Source: HGM05190 sp964394205
GTDB taxonomy: Bacteria > Bacteroidota > Bacteroidia > Bacteroidales > Muribaculaceae
Direction: 5' to 3'
NCBI GenBank assembly: GCA_964394205.1
Contig: CAYMVS010000065.1
Location: 1 to 12,781, forward strand
Length of the DNA: 12,781 nucleotides
The position numbers were made by a program, and so were the translations under genes. Below the pieces are notes generated by a model. It did not search any database. It saw only the letters and a program-made list of their open reading frames with translations, and was not told where the DNA came from. Positions 7,084 through 12,781 of this stretch are shown one piece after another (positions within the stretch are counted from its first letter, which is position 1; the number at the start of each line of letters is the position of its first letter).

Positions 7084-9477
7084 TCAGTCGAAGATGTCTT
7101 CGATGGTCGACTCGACTTGCTCGACGTCGCCGTTGCCCGAAGACTCGTCGCCGTAAAATCCGTAATCCTCGCCTTTACAGAGGTCGATATCGTCGGGGAA
7201 GACAAATTTGTTGGCCTGAGAGTAGGGAAGCGACTTGTCGGCCATCACCTTCTGCATGAATTTGCCCCAGATGGGGAGCGCCATCGCCGAGCCTTGGCCA
7301 TAGCCCATGGTGTTGAAATGGATGTAACGCTCGTCGCCGCCAACCCAGGCGCCGGCCACAATCTGGGGGGTGAATCCCATGAACCAACCGTCGGCATTGT
7401 AGTTGGTGGTGCCGGTTTTGCCGCCGATGTCGCCGGGTATGTTGTAGCCGCCGCGCAGCCGCCGGGCGGTACCGCTGTCGACCACGTTGAGCAGCATCGA
7501 CAGGATGCGGTAGTAGGCGGTCTCGGAGATGACCTCGGTGTGGCGGGGTGAGAACTCGCTGATGATGTTGCCGTTGCCGTCGGCAATGGCGGTTACCATG
7601 ATGGGATCGACGCGCATGCCGTTGTTGGCAAAGGCGGTGTAGGCCGTGACCATCTCTTTGACCGACACGTCACAAGGACCTAAACAGAGCGACATCACCG
7701 GGGGCAGGTCGCCCGTTATGCCAAACGAGTGCATGGTGCGCACGAGTGCCGGCGGCGACAGCTGAGAAATCAATCGGGCTGAAATCCAGTTGTTTGAATT
7801 GGTCAGCGCCCATCGGAGGTCGACCATCTGCCCGACGCGTGCGCGTCCCGAGCGGGGTGTCCAGGTGTGTCCCGACTCGTCGGTTATCACCGGCTGGGTA
7901 TTTGAGAACATGTCGCAGGGGGTGTAGCCCTCCTCCATGGCGTAGGTGTAGAGGAACGGCTTGACGGTTGAACCGATCTGCCGGCGTCCGGTCGACACCA
8001 TGTCATACTGGAAGTTGGAGAAGTCGGGGCCGCCAACGTAGGCCAACACATGGCCGTTCTTGGGGTTCATGGCCATGAAACCCGTGCGCAGGAACATCTT
8101 GAGGTGCATCACCGAGTCGAGCGGAGTCATCACCGTGTCGACCATGCCGTGGTAGGTGAAGATCTTCATCTCGCGGGGTGTGTGAAAGGCTTTCTCGATC
8201 TCGGCGCGATCGATGCCGGCGCGACGCATGTTGCGATAGCGGTCGGTGTTTTTCATCGCGTTGCGTATCAAGTAGTTGAGGCGTATCTCGGACAGCTCGG
8301 TGCGGTTTGACGAGTAGGGCATGCCGCGCTTCTCGCGGTTGAAGACCGGCTGGAGATAGCCCGCCAGATGCTCGGTCACGGCCTGCTCGGCATACTCCTG
8401 GAGGCGCGTGTCGATGGTGGTGTAGATTTTCAGGCCGTCATTGTAGATGTCATATTTTGAGCCGTCGGGCTTGGGGTTTTTCTCAATCCAGCCATAGAGG
8501 GGATTGTTTTCCCACTGTGTCGAGTCGTCGAGAAACTTGGCTCGCTCCCACGAGTGATAGTTTGACCACTCGGGCTTTTGGGCGCGCAACATGCGGCGGA
8601 GCTCCTCGCGGAAGTAGGGGGCGATGCCATCCTTGTGGTCAACGCGGTGGAAGTTGAGGGTCAGGGGCAATGCCGACAGCGAGTCGAGCTCGGCGCGGGT
8701 GAGCATCCCGTTCTTGTGCATGAGCTCAAACACCGTGTTGCGGCGTCCGCGGGTGCGCTCGGGGTGACGCACGGGGTTATAGTATGACGGGTTTTTGGCC
8801 ATTCCGACAAGCGTGGCGGCCTCCTCGATGGTGAGGTCTTCGGGCTTTTTGTTGAAATAGATGTTGGCGGCCGACTTGATGCCCACGGCGTTGTAGAGGA
8901 AGTCAAACTGGTTGAGATACATTTTGATAATCTCCTCTTTTGAGTAGTAACGCTCGAGTTTTACGGCAATCATCCACTCGATCGGTTTTTGCATGGCACG
9001 GCTGAAAAAGCCCTTTGAGTCAGGCGAATAGAGCTGTTTGGCCAGCTGCTGGGTGATGGTGGAGCCGCCGCCGGCGGTCTTGTTGCCCATCAGCAGTGTC
9101 TTGAACAGCACGCGGGCCAGGGCCTGGCCGTCGATGCCCGAGTGTTCCTCAAACCGGGCATCCTCGGTCGCTATAAGCGCGTCGACAACGTGTTGTGAAA
9201 TCTCGTCAAAGTCGGCATACACGCGGTTGCCGGTCTCGCGGTAGTAGCGGCCAATCTCCTTGCCGTCGGCCGAGTAGATGACCGAGGCAAAGCGGTCGTG
9301 GGGATTTTTCAACTCCTCGACGGGGGGCATGTAGCCGATCACGCCATTGTAAACGAGGATAAAGAATAGGAAAAAGCCGACCAGAGCGGCGCCGAAAATG
9401 AGCCATAAAAGCCCGATCAGGGGGATGCGGCGCTCGCCACGGCGCTTGTTTATGTTGCGGAAAGATGATCGATTCAT
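7084..9477 (-). CDS. Penicillin-binding protein 1A, bifunctional transglycosylase/transpeptidase
   Basis: This 797-residue class A PBP polymerises glycan strands from lipid II and cross-links peptide stems in the periplasm. A short basic cytoplasmic tail (residues 1-18) precedes one transmembrane helix (about 19-43). The glycosyltransferase domain (about 60-235) has the catalytic glutamate in TEDARF (E105), GGSTITQQLAK (137-147) and YLNQ (187-190). The transpeptidase domain (about 465-745) has the nucleophile motif S503-T-V-K506, S561-N-N563, and K687-T-G689 in GGKTGTTNYNADGWF. All active-site motifs are intact. About 230 residues separate the two domains (linker with the interdomain region). 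The C-terminal 35 residues are strongly acidic. It converges with the beta-barrel gene and lies 136 bp downstream of the HIT gene on the same strand, probably with its own promoter. Confidence 0.95.
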   Translation of the reverse strand: MNRSSFRNINKRRGERRIPLIGLLWLIFGAALVGFFLFFILVYNGVIGYMPPVEELKNPHDRFASVIYSADGKEIGRYYRETGNRVYADFDEISQHVVDALIATEDARFEEHSGIDGQALARVLFKTLLMGNKTAGGGSTITQQLAKQLYSPDSKGFFSRAMQKPIEWMIAVKLERYYSKEEIIKMYLNQFDFLYNAVGIKSAANIYFNKKPEDLTIEEAATLVGMAKNPSYYNPVRHPERTRGRRNTVFELMHKNGMLTRAELDSLSALPLTLNFHRVDHKDGIAPYFREELRRMLRAQKPEWSNYHSWERAKFLDDSTQWENNPLYGWIEKNPKPDGSKYDIYNDGLKIYTTIDTRLQEYAEQAVTEHLAGYLQPVFNREKRGMPYSSNRTELSEIRLNYLIRNAMKNTDRYRNMRRAGIDRAEIEKAFHTPREMKIFTYHGMVDTVMTPLDSVMHLKMFLRTGFMAMNPKNGHVLAYVGGPDFSNFQYDMVSTGRRQIGSTVKPFLYTYAMEEGYTPCDMFSNTQPVITDESGHTWTPRSGRARVGQMVDLRWALTNSNNWISARLISQLSPPALVRTMHSFGITGDLPPVMSLCLGPCDVSVKEMVTAYTAFANNGMRVDPIMVTAIADGNGNIISEFSPRHTEVISETAYYRILSMLLNVVDSGTARRLRGGYNIPGDIGGKTGTTNYNADGWFMGFTPQIVAGAWVGGDERYIHFNTMGYGQGSAMALPIWGKFMQKVMADKSLPYSQANKFVFPDDIDLCKGEDYGFYGDESSGNGDVEQVESTIEDIFD

Positions 9478-9500
9478 ATAGCTGGTTATGTTTCAATCCA

Positions 9501-9508
9501 CAAAATTA
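9501..9508 (-). promoter_or_regulatory. Possible -7 element of the PBP1A promoter
   Basis: Read on the minus strand this is TAATTTTG, an exact match to TAnnTTTG, 24 bp upstream of the PBP1A start at 9477. No convincing TTTG element lies 19-21 bp further upstream, so the full promoter is not demonstrated. Confidence 0.45.
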
Positions 9509-9555
9509 GTCATATTCCCTCAATTATCATCTCTTTTCACATTTTTTATATAACA

Positions 9556-9590
9556 CCCCCCCCGCGGCCTGAGTGGCGACGCAGGGGGGG
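9556..9590 (-). terminator. C8/G7 stem-loop after the HIT gene, possible terminator
   Basis: A C8 run (9556-9563) can pair with a G7 run (9584-9590), with about 20 nt between them. On the minus strand this hairpin would form 23 bp after the HIT gene stop and is followed, after a few bases, by an AT-rich stretch (TTATAT, then A6). There is no clean U-run, so this is only a candidate. A second G7 (9595-9601) next to it offers an alternative pairing. Confidence 0.35.
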
Positions 9591-9613
9591 CAATGGGGGG
9601 GAGATGGCAAATG

Positions 9614-10006
9614 TCAGAGGGCGGCGGCGATGGCGTCGGCTATACGTTGCATCTCGGCCGGCTCGAGCGACAGCTTGGGGGCGCGGAAGTCCATGTCGGC
9701 CTCGCTGTTGAGAGGCACCAGATGGATGTGGGCATGGGGTATCTCCATGCCGAGCACGGCCACCCCGACACGCTTGCAGGGGAGCGCTTTCTTCATCGCG
9801 GCGGCAACGCGCTTGCTGAACAGCTGAAGCGCGGCAAACTCCTCGTCGTCAAGGTCAAAGATGTAGTCGACCTCGCGCCGCGGGATGCAGAGCACATGGC
9901 CCGGCGCCATGGGGTTGATGTCGAGAAAGGCGTAATGACGATCGTCTTCGGCAACTTTATAAGAGGGAATCTCGCCGGCGGCGATTTTGCTGAATATCGT
10001 GCTCAT
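9614..10006 (-). CDS. HIT-family nucleotide-binding hydrolase
   Basis: This 130-residue cytoplasmic histidine triad protein has the full signature H91-A-H93-I-H95-LVP near the C-terminus, with H93 as the expected nucleophile. The N-terminal half carries the usual FSKIAAGEIPSYKV start and the nucleotide-binding segment FLDINPMAPGHVLCIPRRE (27-45). Family members hydrolyse nucleoside phosphoramidates or aminoacyl-AMP; the true substrate in this group is not settled. The ATG is 2 bp after the greA stop on the same strand, so the two are co-transcribed from the greA promoter. Linkage of greA and a HIT gene recurs in Bacteroidetes as far as I recall. Confidence 0.93.
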   Translation of the reverse strand: MSTIFSKIAAGEIPSYKVAEDDRHYAFLDINPMAPGHVLCIPRREVDYIFDLDDEEFAALQLFSKRVAAAMKKALPCKRVGVAVLGMEIPHAHIHLVPLNSEADMDFRAPKLSLEPAEMQRIADAIAAAL

Positions 10007-10008
10007 GA

Positions 10009-10482
10009 TCAGTCAAACTCGATTTTTACAATCTCAAATTTCATCAACCCGGCGGGCACCTTTATCTCGACCACCTCGCCAAGCTTGTGGCCCAACAGGC
10101 CCTGGGCGATGGGTGTCGACGAGCCAATCTTCTTCTCCTTGAGGTTGGCCTCGCTGTCGGCCACGATGGTGTATTCCATCGACATGCCGTTGTTTACATT
10201 CTTTATGGTCACGCGGTTGAGTATCTGCACCTCCTCGTTGTTGAGCTCGCTGGTGTCGATTATGCGTGCGTTGGCCACGAGATCCTTGAGCTGAGCTATC
10301 TTCATCTCGAGCAGCCCTTGGGCCTCTTTGGCGGCGTCATATTCGGAGTTCTCGCTTAAGTCACCCTTGTCGCGGGCCTCGGCGATGGCAGCCGAGATGC
10401 GGGGGCGCTCAACCGATTCCATGAAGGCGATTTCGTCCATTTTCTTCTTGTAGCCTTCTTTGGTCATGTAGGTAATAGCCAT
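10009..10482 (-). CDS. greA: Transcription elongation factor GreA
   Basis: This 157-residue cytoplasmic protein enters the secondary channel of RNA polymerase and stimulates cleavage of backtracked RNA. Residues about 1-75 form the antiparallel coiled coil. The tip sequence GDLSENSEYDAAKE (40-53) contains the acidic pair D41 and E44 that coordinates the catalytic metal, at the same numbering as in E. coli GreA. The C-terminal FKBP-like domain (about 80-157) has the typical SSTPIAQGLLGHKLGE (121-136). Length is normal. The start MAITYMTKEGY is chosen because GreA proteins usually have a few residues before MTKEGY; ATG at residue 6 is an alternative. It is first in a two-gene unit with the HIT gene. 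Its leader is about 190 nt long and contains a promoter-proximal intrinsic terminator, suggesting control by premature termination. Confidence 0.96.
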   Translation of the reverse strand: MAITYMTKEGYKKKMDEIAFMESVERPRISAAIAEARDKGDLSENSEYDAAKEAQGLLEMKIAQLKDLVANARIIDTSELNNEEVQILNRVTIKNVNNGMSMEYTIVADSEANLKEKKIGSSTPIAQGLLGHKLGEVVEIKVPAGLMKFEIVKIEFD

Positions 10483-10498
10483 AATGTTTTAAGGTTAG

Positions 10499-10570
10499 TT
10501 TCGCCCGGTCTCAACGGTCGGTTTGTGTTTGAGGTCGGCAGGGCCATAAACTCCGATCCCCGGGGCGAAA
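10499..10570 (-). promoter_or_regulatory. Structured 5' leader segment immediately upstream of greA
   Basis: TTTCGCCCGG (10499-10508) and CCGGGGCGAAA (10560-10570) are inverted repeats, exact except for one extra G, enclosing about 51 nt. In the minus-strand RNA they would form a long-range stem whose 3' arm ends 17 nt before the greA start codon. An internal CTCAA/TTGAG pairing is also possible. No known riboswitch class was recognised. Confidence 0.4.
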
Positions 10571-10613
10571 GTTTATTAAAAAGGGTGAGTAATCATGTTT
10601 TTTGGTTCACAGT

Positions 10614-10657
10614 AAAAAAGATAGAGACCCGCGGGCATAAAAGCCGCGAGACCCTAT
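10614..10657 (-). terminator. Promoter-proximal intrinsic terminator (attenuator) in the greA leader
   Basis: The stem arms are 10643-10657 and 10621-10636, with the U6 run at 10614-10619 on the minus-strand transcript. On the plus strand no T-run follows the hairpin, so it is directional. No plus-strand gene ends here (greA and the gene at 10810 diverge), so it can only act on transcripts entering greA. Confidence 0.7.
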
Positions 10658-10670
10658 TTCCTTGATGTGA
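10614..10670 (-). ncRNA. Candidate short leader RNA ended by an intrinsic terminator (GraL-like arrangement)
   Basis: From the promoter at 10676-10707, transcription on the minus strand should begin near 10670. The RNA then folds into a hairpin from bases 10657 to 10621: about 14 base pairs, two of them G-U, one U-U mismatch and one bulged C, with a 6-nt U-rich loop. It is followed directly by C and six U residues (10619-10614). This is a textbook intrinsic terminator giving an RNA of about 55-60 nt, and greA expression needs read-through. E. coli greA has a comparable leader that yields the small RNA GraL. Similarity here is of layout, not of sequence; a separate function for the RNA is speculation. 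Confidence 0.5.
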
Positions 10671-10675
10671 TGCCA

Positions 10676-10707
10676 CAAAGGTAGCAAGAATTTTTTTAAT
10701 GACCAAA
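10676..10707 (-). promoter_or_regulatory. Promoter of the greA-HIT operon
   Basis: On the minus strand, TTTG (10707-10704) is followed after 20 bp by TACCTTTG (10683-10676). Both elements match the Bacteroides primary sigma consensus and the spacing is ideal. No equally good promoter is seen between here and the greA start. Confidence 0.75.
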
Positions 10708-10734
10708 TTTCATCAAAAATTAACGGTTAAAATT

Positions 10735-10765
10735 TCTGTAAATTCAAACATAATCGTTAATTTTG
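10735..10765 (+). promoter_or_regulatory. Promoter of the secreted Ig-like protein gene
   Basis: TAATTTTG at 10758-10765 matches the -7 consensus. TCTG at 10735-10738, 19 bp upstream, is a partial match to the -33 TTTG. It is divergent from the greA promoter, with about 27 bp between the two -33 elements. The leader would be about 40 nt. Confidence 0.55.
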
Positions 10766-10809
10766 AGCCGTGATAGAGAAAACTATTTTTTTAACCAAAA
10801 GTTCATAAT

Positions 10810-12147
10810 ATGAAAAAACTTTTACTTTCACTTTTTACAGTTGCAATGGCTTTTGCAGCAAGCGCAACCACAGTGACTTATGATTTTATCAATCAGACTT
10901 ACGGCATGACCCGTCTGTCTGGCACCACCTCCGACTACAACCCTACTCCCTGCACAATCGAGAATGAGGCTTCTGCCATCACATTTGAGGGCAGCACCCG
11001 CCTTTGGAGCGATGGTGTACGTTTCTACAAAGGATCATCCTATACCGTTTCAGTCAATGGCGGCGGCACTGTGTCAAAACTTGTCATCACCTACAAAAAT
11101 GCAACCGCTCTGGCCGGCTTTGATTTTGCCGACGGTCAGGATGGCACCTACACAGCATCAGAAACAGTCGGCACATGGCAAGGCTCGGCCGCTGAGGTGA
11201 AATTCACTTGCAACATCGCTAAGTCAAATGTTGCCATCTCTTCAATCGAGGTTACCTACGAGGGCGGCGCTGTCGACACCCGCAAGGATGCCGATCTCGC
11301 TTTCTCGGAGTCAAAAATCGAGCTGACTCTCGGCGACGCTTTCACCGCCCCGGCACTCACCAAGGCCACAACCGCTGCCGTGACATACACATCGGACGCC
11401 GAGGATGTTGCCACAGTTGACGCCACCACCGGTGCTGTCACCATCCTTAAAGCCGGCTCAGCCCGCATCACCGCCAAGACTGAGGCCAACGACGAGTATC
11501 GCGCCGGCGAGGCTTCATACCTCATCGTTGTGAAAGAGCCCGCCGCTCCCGCCGACATCACCGTTGTCAAGGCTACATCATTTGAGCCCGGCCAGTATGC
11601 GTTCATCTTTGCCGAGGGCTACATCACAGCTTTTGCCGAAAACAAGACCTACGGCTATCCTATGGCTGTAGCCGCCACTCTGGCCGACGAGATGAAGGTG
11701 TCTAAAGACGCTGTCTTCACTTTCACCGCCGAGGGCGATGCCTACGGTATCACCGACTGCTATGGCCGCTACATCGGTTGGGACGGCTCTCACGGCTCAT
11801 TCAACGTTTACACCACCGTTGCCGAGGGTAACAGCTACTGGAATGTGACCCTCACCGACGGTCTGGCCAAGATTGTCAACAAGGCCGATAAAGACGGCGC
11901 CGAGGTTTACATTGCCGGCAAGACCTACAACTCTGACTTTGAGCTCGTTCCCACTTGGACAGCCGACCAGACTCTGCCTTATCTCTACAAGGTTAAGGCA
12001 CAGGGCTCGGGCATCGAGAACGTAGAGGCCGAGGCCGCTGCTCCCGCCGTTTACTACAACCTGCAGGGCGTCAAGGTAGCCAATCCCGAGAATGGCCTTT
12101 ACATCAAGGTTCAGGGTGGTAATACCTCTAAAGTGCTCGTGAAGTAA
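10810..12147 (+). CDS. Secreted protein with bacterial Ig-like domain and type IX-like C-terminal segment
   Basis: This 445-residue protein has a clear signal peptide (residues 1-19, ending ASA). The N-terminal part (20-152) is Thr/Ser-rich and beta-predicted, with short SKLVITYKN and ISSIEVTYEGG strands typical of Bacteroidales surface proteins. Residues about 162-242 form a Big_2-like Ig domain (LAFSESKIELTLGD through TGAVTILKAGSARITAK). The region 250-398 is an unrecognised beta-rich domain with several aromatic and Gly residues. The last 40 residues (VYYNLQGVKVANPENGLYIK, then a lysine-ending strand) resemble the C-terminal sorting segment of type IX secretion substrates, so delivery to the cell surface or outside is plausible. 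It has its own promoter and a strong terminator. Codon choice leans to TCA and GCT/GCC, unlike the GH9 gene. Its function is unknown. Confidence 0.8.
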   Translation: MKKLLLSLFTVAMAFAASATTVTYDFINQTYGMTRLSGTTSDYNPTPCTIENEASAITFEGSTRLWSDGVRFYKGSSYTVSVNGGGTVSKLVITYKNATALAGFDFADGQDGTYTASETVGTWQGSAAEVKFTCNIAKSNVAISSIEVTYEGGAVDTRKDADLAFSESKIELTLGDAFTAPALTKATTAAVTYTSDAEDVATVDATTGAVTILKAGSARITAKTEANDEYRAGEASYLIVVKEPAAPADITVVKATSFEPGQYAFIFAEGYITAFAENKTYGYPMAVAATLADEMKVSKDAVFTFTAEGDAYGITDCYGRYIGWDGSHGSFNVYTTVAEGNSYWNVTLTDGLAKIVNKADKDGAEVYIAGKTYNSDFELVPTWTADQTLPYLYKVKAQGSGIENVEAEAAAPAVYYNLQGVKVANPENGLYIKVQGGNTSKVLVK

Positions 12148-12170
12148 TAAGATACATTACAAATAATCAG

Positions 12171-12208
12171 CAAAAGGCCCGCAACACGTCGCTGTTGCGG
12201 GCCTTTTG
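12171..12208. terminator. Strong bidirectional intrinsic terminator
   Basis: A 16-bp perfect stem (12171-12186 with 12193-12208) closes a 6-nt loop. It includes GGCCCGCAACA and TGTTGCGGGCC, flanked by A4 and T4 that supply the U-run on either strand. It begins 24 bp after the stop of the secreted Ig-like protein gene, whose transcript it should end. Confidence 0.92.
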
Positions 12209-12600
12209 TTGATTGCCGTGTGGTTGCGATACAGCCGCGAGCCAGCGGTGCAATAATAGCACATCGGCCACATCCGCGTTGCGTTATTGCCGTCTGCGGG
12301 AGCGGCGACATAGCGCCTGTGTCGACGCCGGTGCAGATCTACAGACCAGGGCTTGATTGTTGCCCCTGATGGACCTCTACGAGGCCCGGGGTGACGGGAT
12401 CGACGTTGATCACACAGTCTCGGGAGGCGGGTTGTTACGCCTGCCGGCTCCATACCCCTGCGCCCTCGACAATGTGCTATTATTGTCTCGCGCGCTCGCC
12501 GACTTTCTCGTTACATTGCTCCCCATTCCTACCGGCTCTGCCACACACCGGCACTGTCCGCTGACCCGAAAGTCGAGGCTTTGTTTCATGTTTTCAACAT
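12209..12600. other. Gene-poor, GC-rich stretch with inverted repeats
   Basis: I see no credible protein gene: open frames on both strands have no recognisable domain, poor codon use and cross hairpins. No tRNA, rRNA, tmRNA or RNase P features were found. It holds a 14-bp inverted repeat (12251-12264 and 12472-12485), a closer GCAATAA/TTATTGC pair (12250-12256 and 12284-12290), and words shared with the intergenic region at about 4640-4722. It could be a degraded element or an intergenic repeat. Confidence 0.5.
12251..12485. repeat. 14-bp perfect inverted repeat flanking about 207 bp
   Basis: CAATAATAGCACAT at 12251-12264 is the exact reverse complement of 12472-12485. Weak matching continues outward. 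No coding sequence lies between the arms. It could be the ends of a small non-autonomous element or the base of a large RNA fold. Confidence 0.5.
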
Positions 12601-12603
12601 GTT

Positions 12604-12722
12604 ACAAAAGGAGGGCGCATCAAAATTTTGATACACCCTCTTTTCAACCGGAAATTCCGATCCGTAAAATCGTTGCTTTCGCAAGCGAAGTGTTTCTTTA
12701 TGGGGAAACTACCCGTATTTTG
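12604..12722 (-). ncRNA. Possible small RNA between a minus-strand promoter and a terminator
   Basis: TAAATTTG followed by CA on the minus strand (12735-12728) is a good -7 element, although no clear -33 TTTG is found. A leftward transcript would run about 115 nt to the strong hairpin at 12606-12644 and contains a further small hairpin (CTTTCGCAAGCGAAG region, about 12677-12691) but no good reading frame. This is a weak call based on signals only. Confidence 0.25.
12606..12644. terminator. Near-perfect palindromic hairpin, probable bidirectional terminator
   Basis: AAAAG (12606-12610) pairs with the terminal CTTTT. A GAGGG-type stem pairs with CCCTC, and ATCAAAA pairs with TTTTGAT around the centre (about 12626). 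There are two mismatches and one bulge. T-runs occur on both strands outside the stem. No plus-strand gene ends nearby, so it most likely ends minus-strand transcription coming from the right edge. Confidence 0.6.
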
Positions 12723-12781
12723 TACTGCAAATTTAGATAAAAATTCTGAGATTTCTACACCGGCAGGATAAAAAAACAAGG

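Noticed and set aside
7117..7551. 144-codon plus-strand frame inside PBP1A
   Set aside because: It is antisense to the transpeptidase domain, including the KTG motif; no domain is recognised.
9593..10294. Long plus-strand open frame (233 codons) across the HIT and greA genes
   Set aside because: It is antisense to two well-identified genes, has no recognisable domain, and arises from the codon pattern of the opposite strand.
10624..10656. GAGACCC direct repeat (10624-10630 and 10648-10654) as a possible protein-binding site
   Set aside because: The repeated words fall within the two arms of the terminator hairpin and are better explained by its G-U and mismatch pairing.
12157..12453. 98-codon minus-strand frame
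   Set aside because: It runs through the strong terminator at 12171-12208, has low-complexity Arg/Pro-rich content and no recognisable motif.
12357..12740. 127-codon plus-strand frame starting with TTG
   Set aside because: It crosses the hairpin at 12606-12644, and changes character midway from GC-rich to AT-rich.
12594..12779. 61-codon minus-strand frame at the right edge
   Set aside because: Its start lies upstream of the likely -7 element and it reads through the terminator hairpin; no family resemblance.
1..12781. CRISPR array, tRNA/rRNA, insertion sequence transposase or invertible promoter
   Set aside because: No regularly spaced direct repeats, no T-loop or other tRNA signatures, no transposase or recombinase frame, and no inverted repeats flanking a promoter were seen.

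Overview
The window looks like chromosome of a Bacteroidales bacterium, most likely of the Muribaculaceae or a close relative. This rests on protein character (a GreA/HIT pair, a bifunctional PBP1A, a plug-plus-barrel outer membrane protein, a secreted protein with a type IX-like C-terminus), on Bacteroidetes-type promoters (TTTG, about 19-21 bp, TAnnTTTG), and on the lack of obvious Shine-Dalgarno sequences. The family placement is inference; no rRNA or tRNA is present to confirm it.

Layout. 1-1011 (+) is an AT-rich accessory block: the 3' end of a large protein whose C-terminus carries a JAB/JAMM-metalloprotease-like toxin domain, followed 12 bp later by a small exported protein, the likely cognate immunity protein. 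At about 1020-1130 the composition switches sharply to GC-rich. A promoter at 1064-1094 starts a two-gene unit: a periplasmic family 9 glycoside hydrolase (1127-2953) and an AMP-forming acyl-CoA ligase (2957-4636). A structured, palindrome-rich intergenic region with a G9 tract leads into an outer membrane beta-barrel gene (4915-6990). That gene converges on PBP1A (7084-9477, minus) across a bidirectional terminator.

Further right, greA (10009-10482) and a HIT-family gene (9614-10006) form a minus-strand operon. The intergenic region 10483-10809 holds back-to-back promoters, one for greA and one for a secreted Ig-like protein (10810-12147, plus), which ends at a very strong terminator. The last 570 bp has no convincing protein gene, but holds inverted repeats, a second strong hairpin and a possible minus-strand promoter.

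Most interesting points. (1) The greA leader contains a complete intrinsic terminator only about 55-60 nt after its promoter, an arrangement resembling the greA leader/GraL small RNA of E. coli. (2) A JAB-like polymorphic toxin terminus with its neighbouring candidate immunity gene sits at the left edge. (3) The non-coding stretches at about 4640-4722 and 12222-12317 share several words and may belong to one dispersed intergenic repeat.
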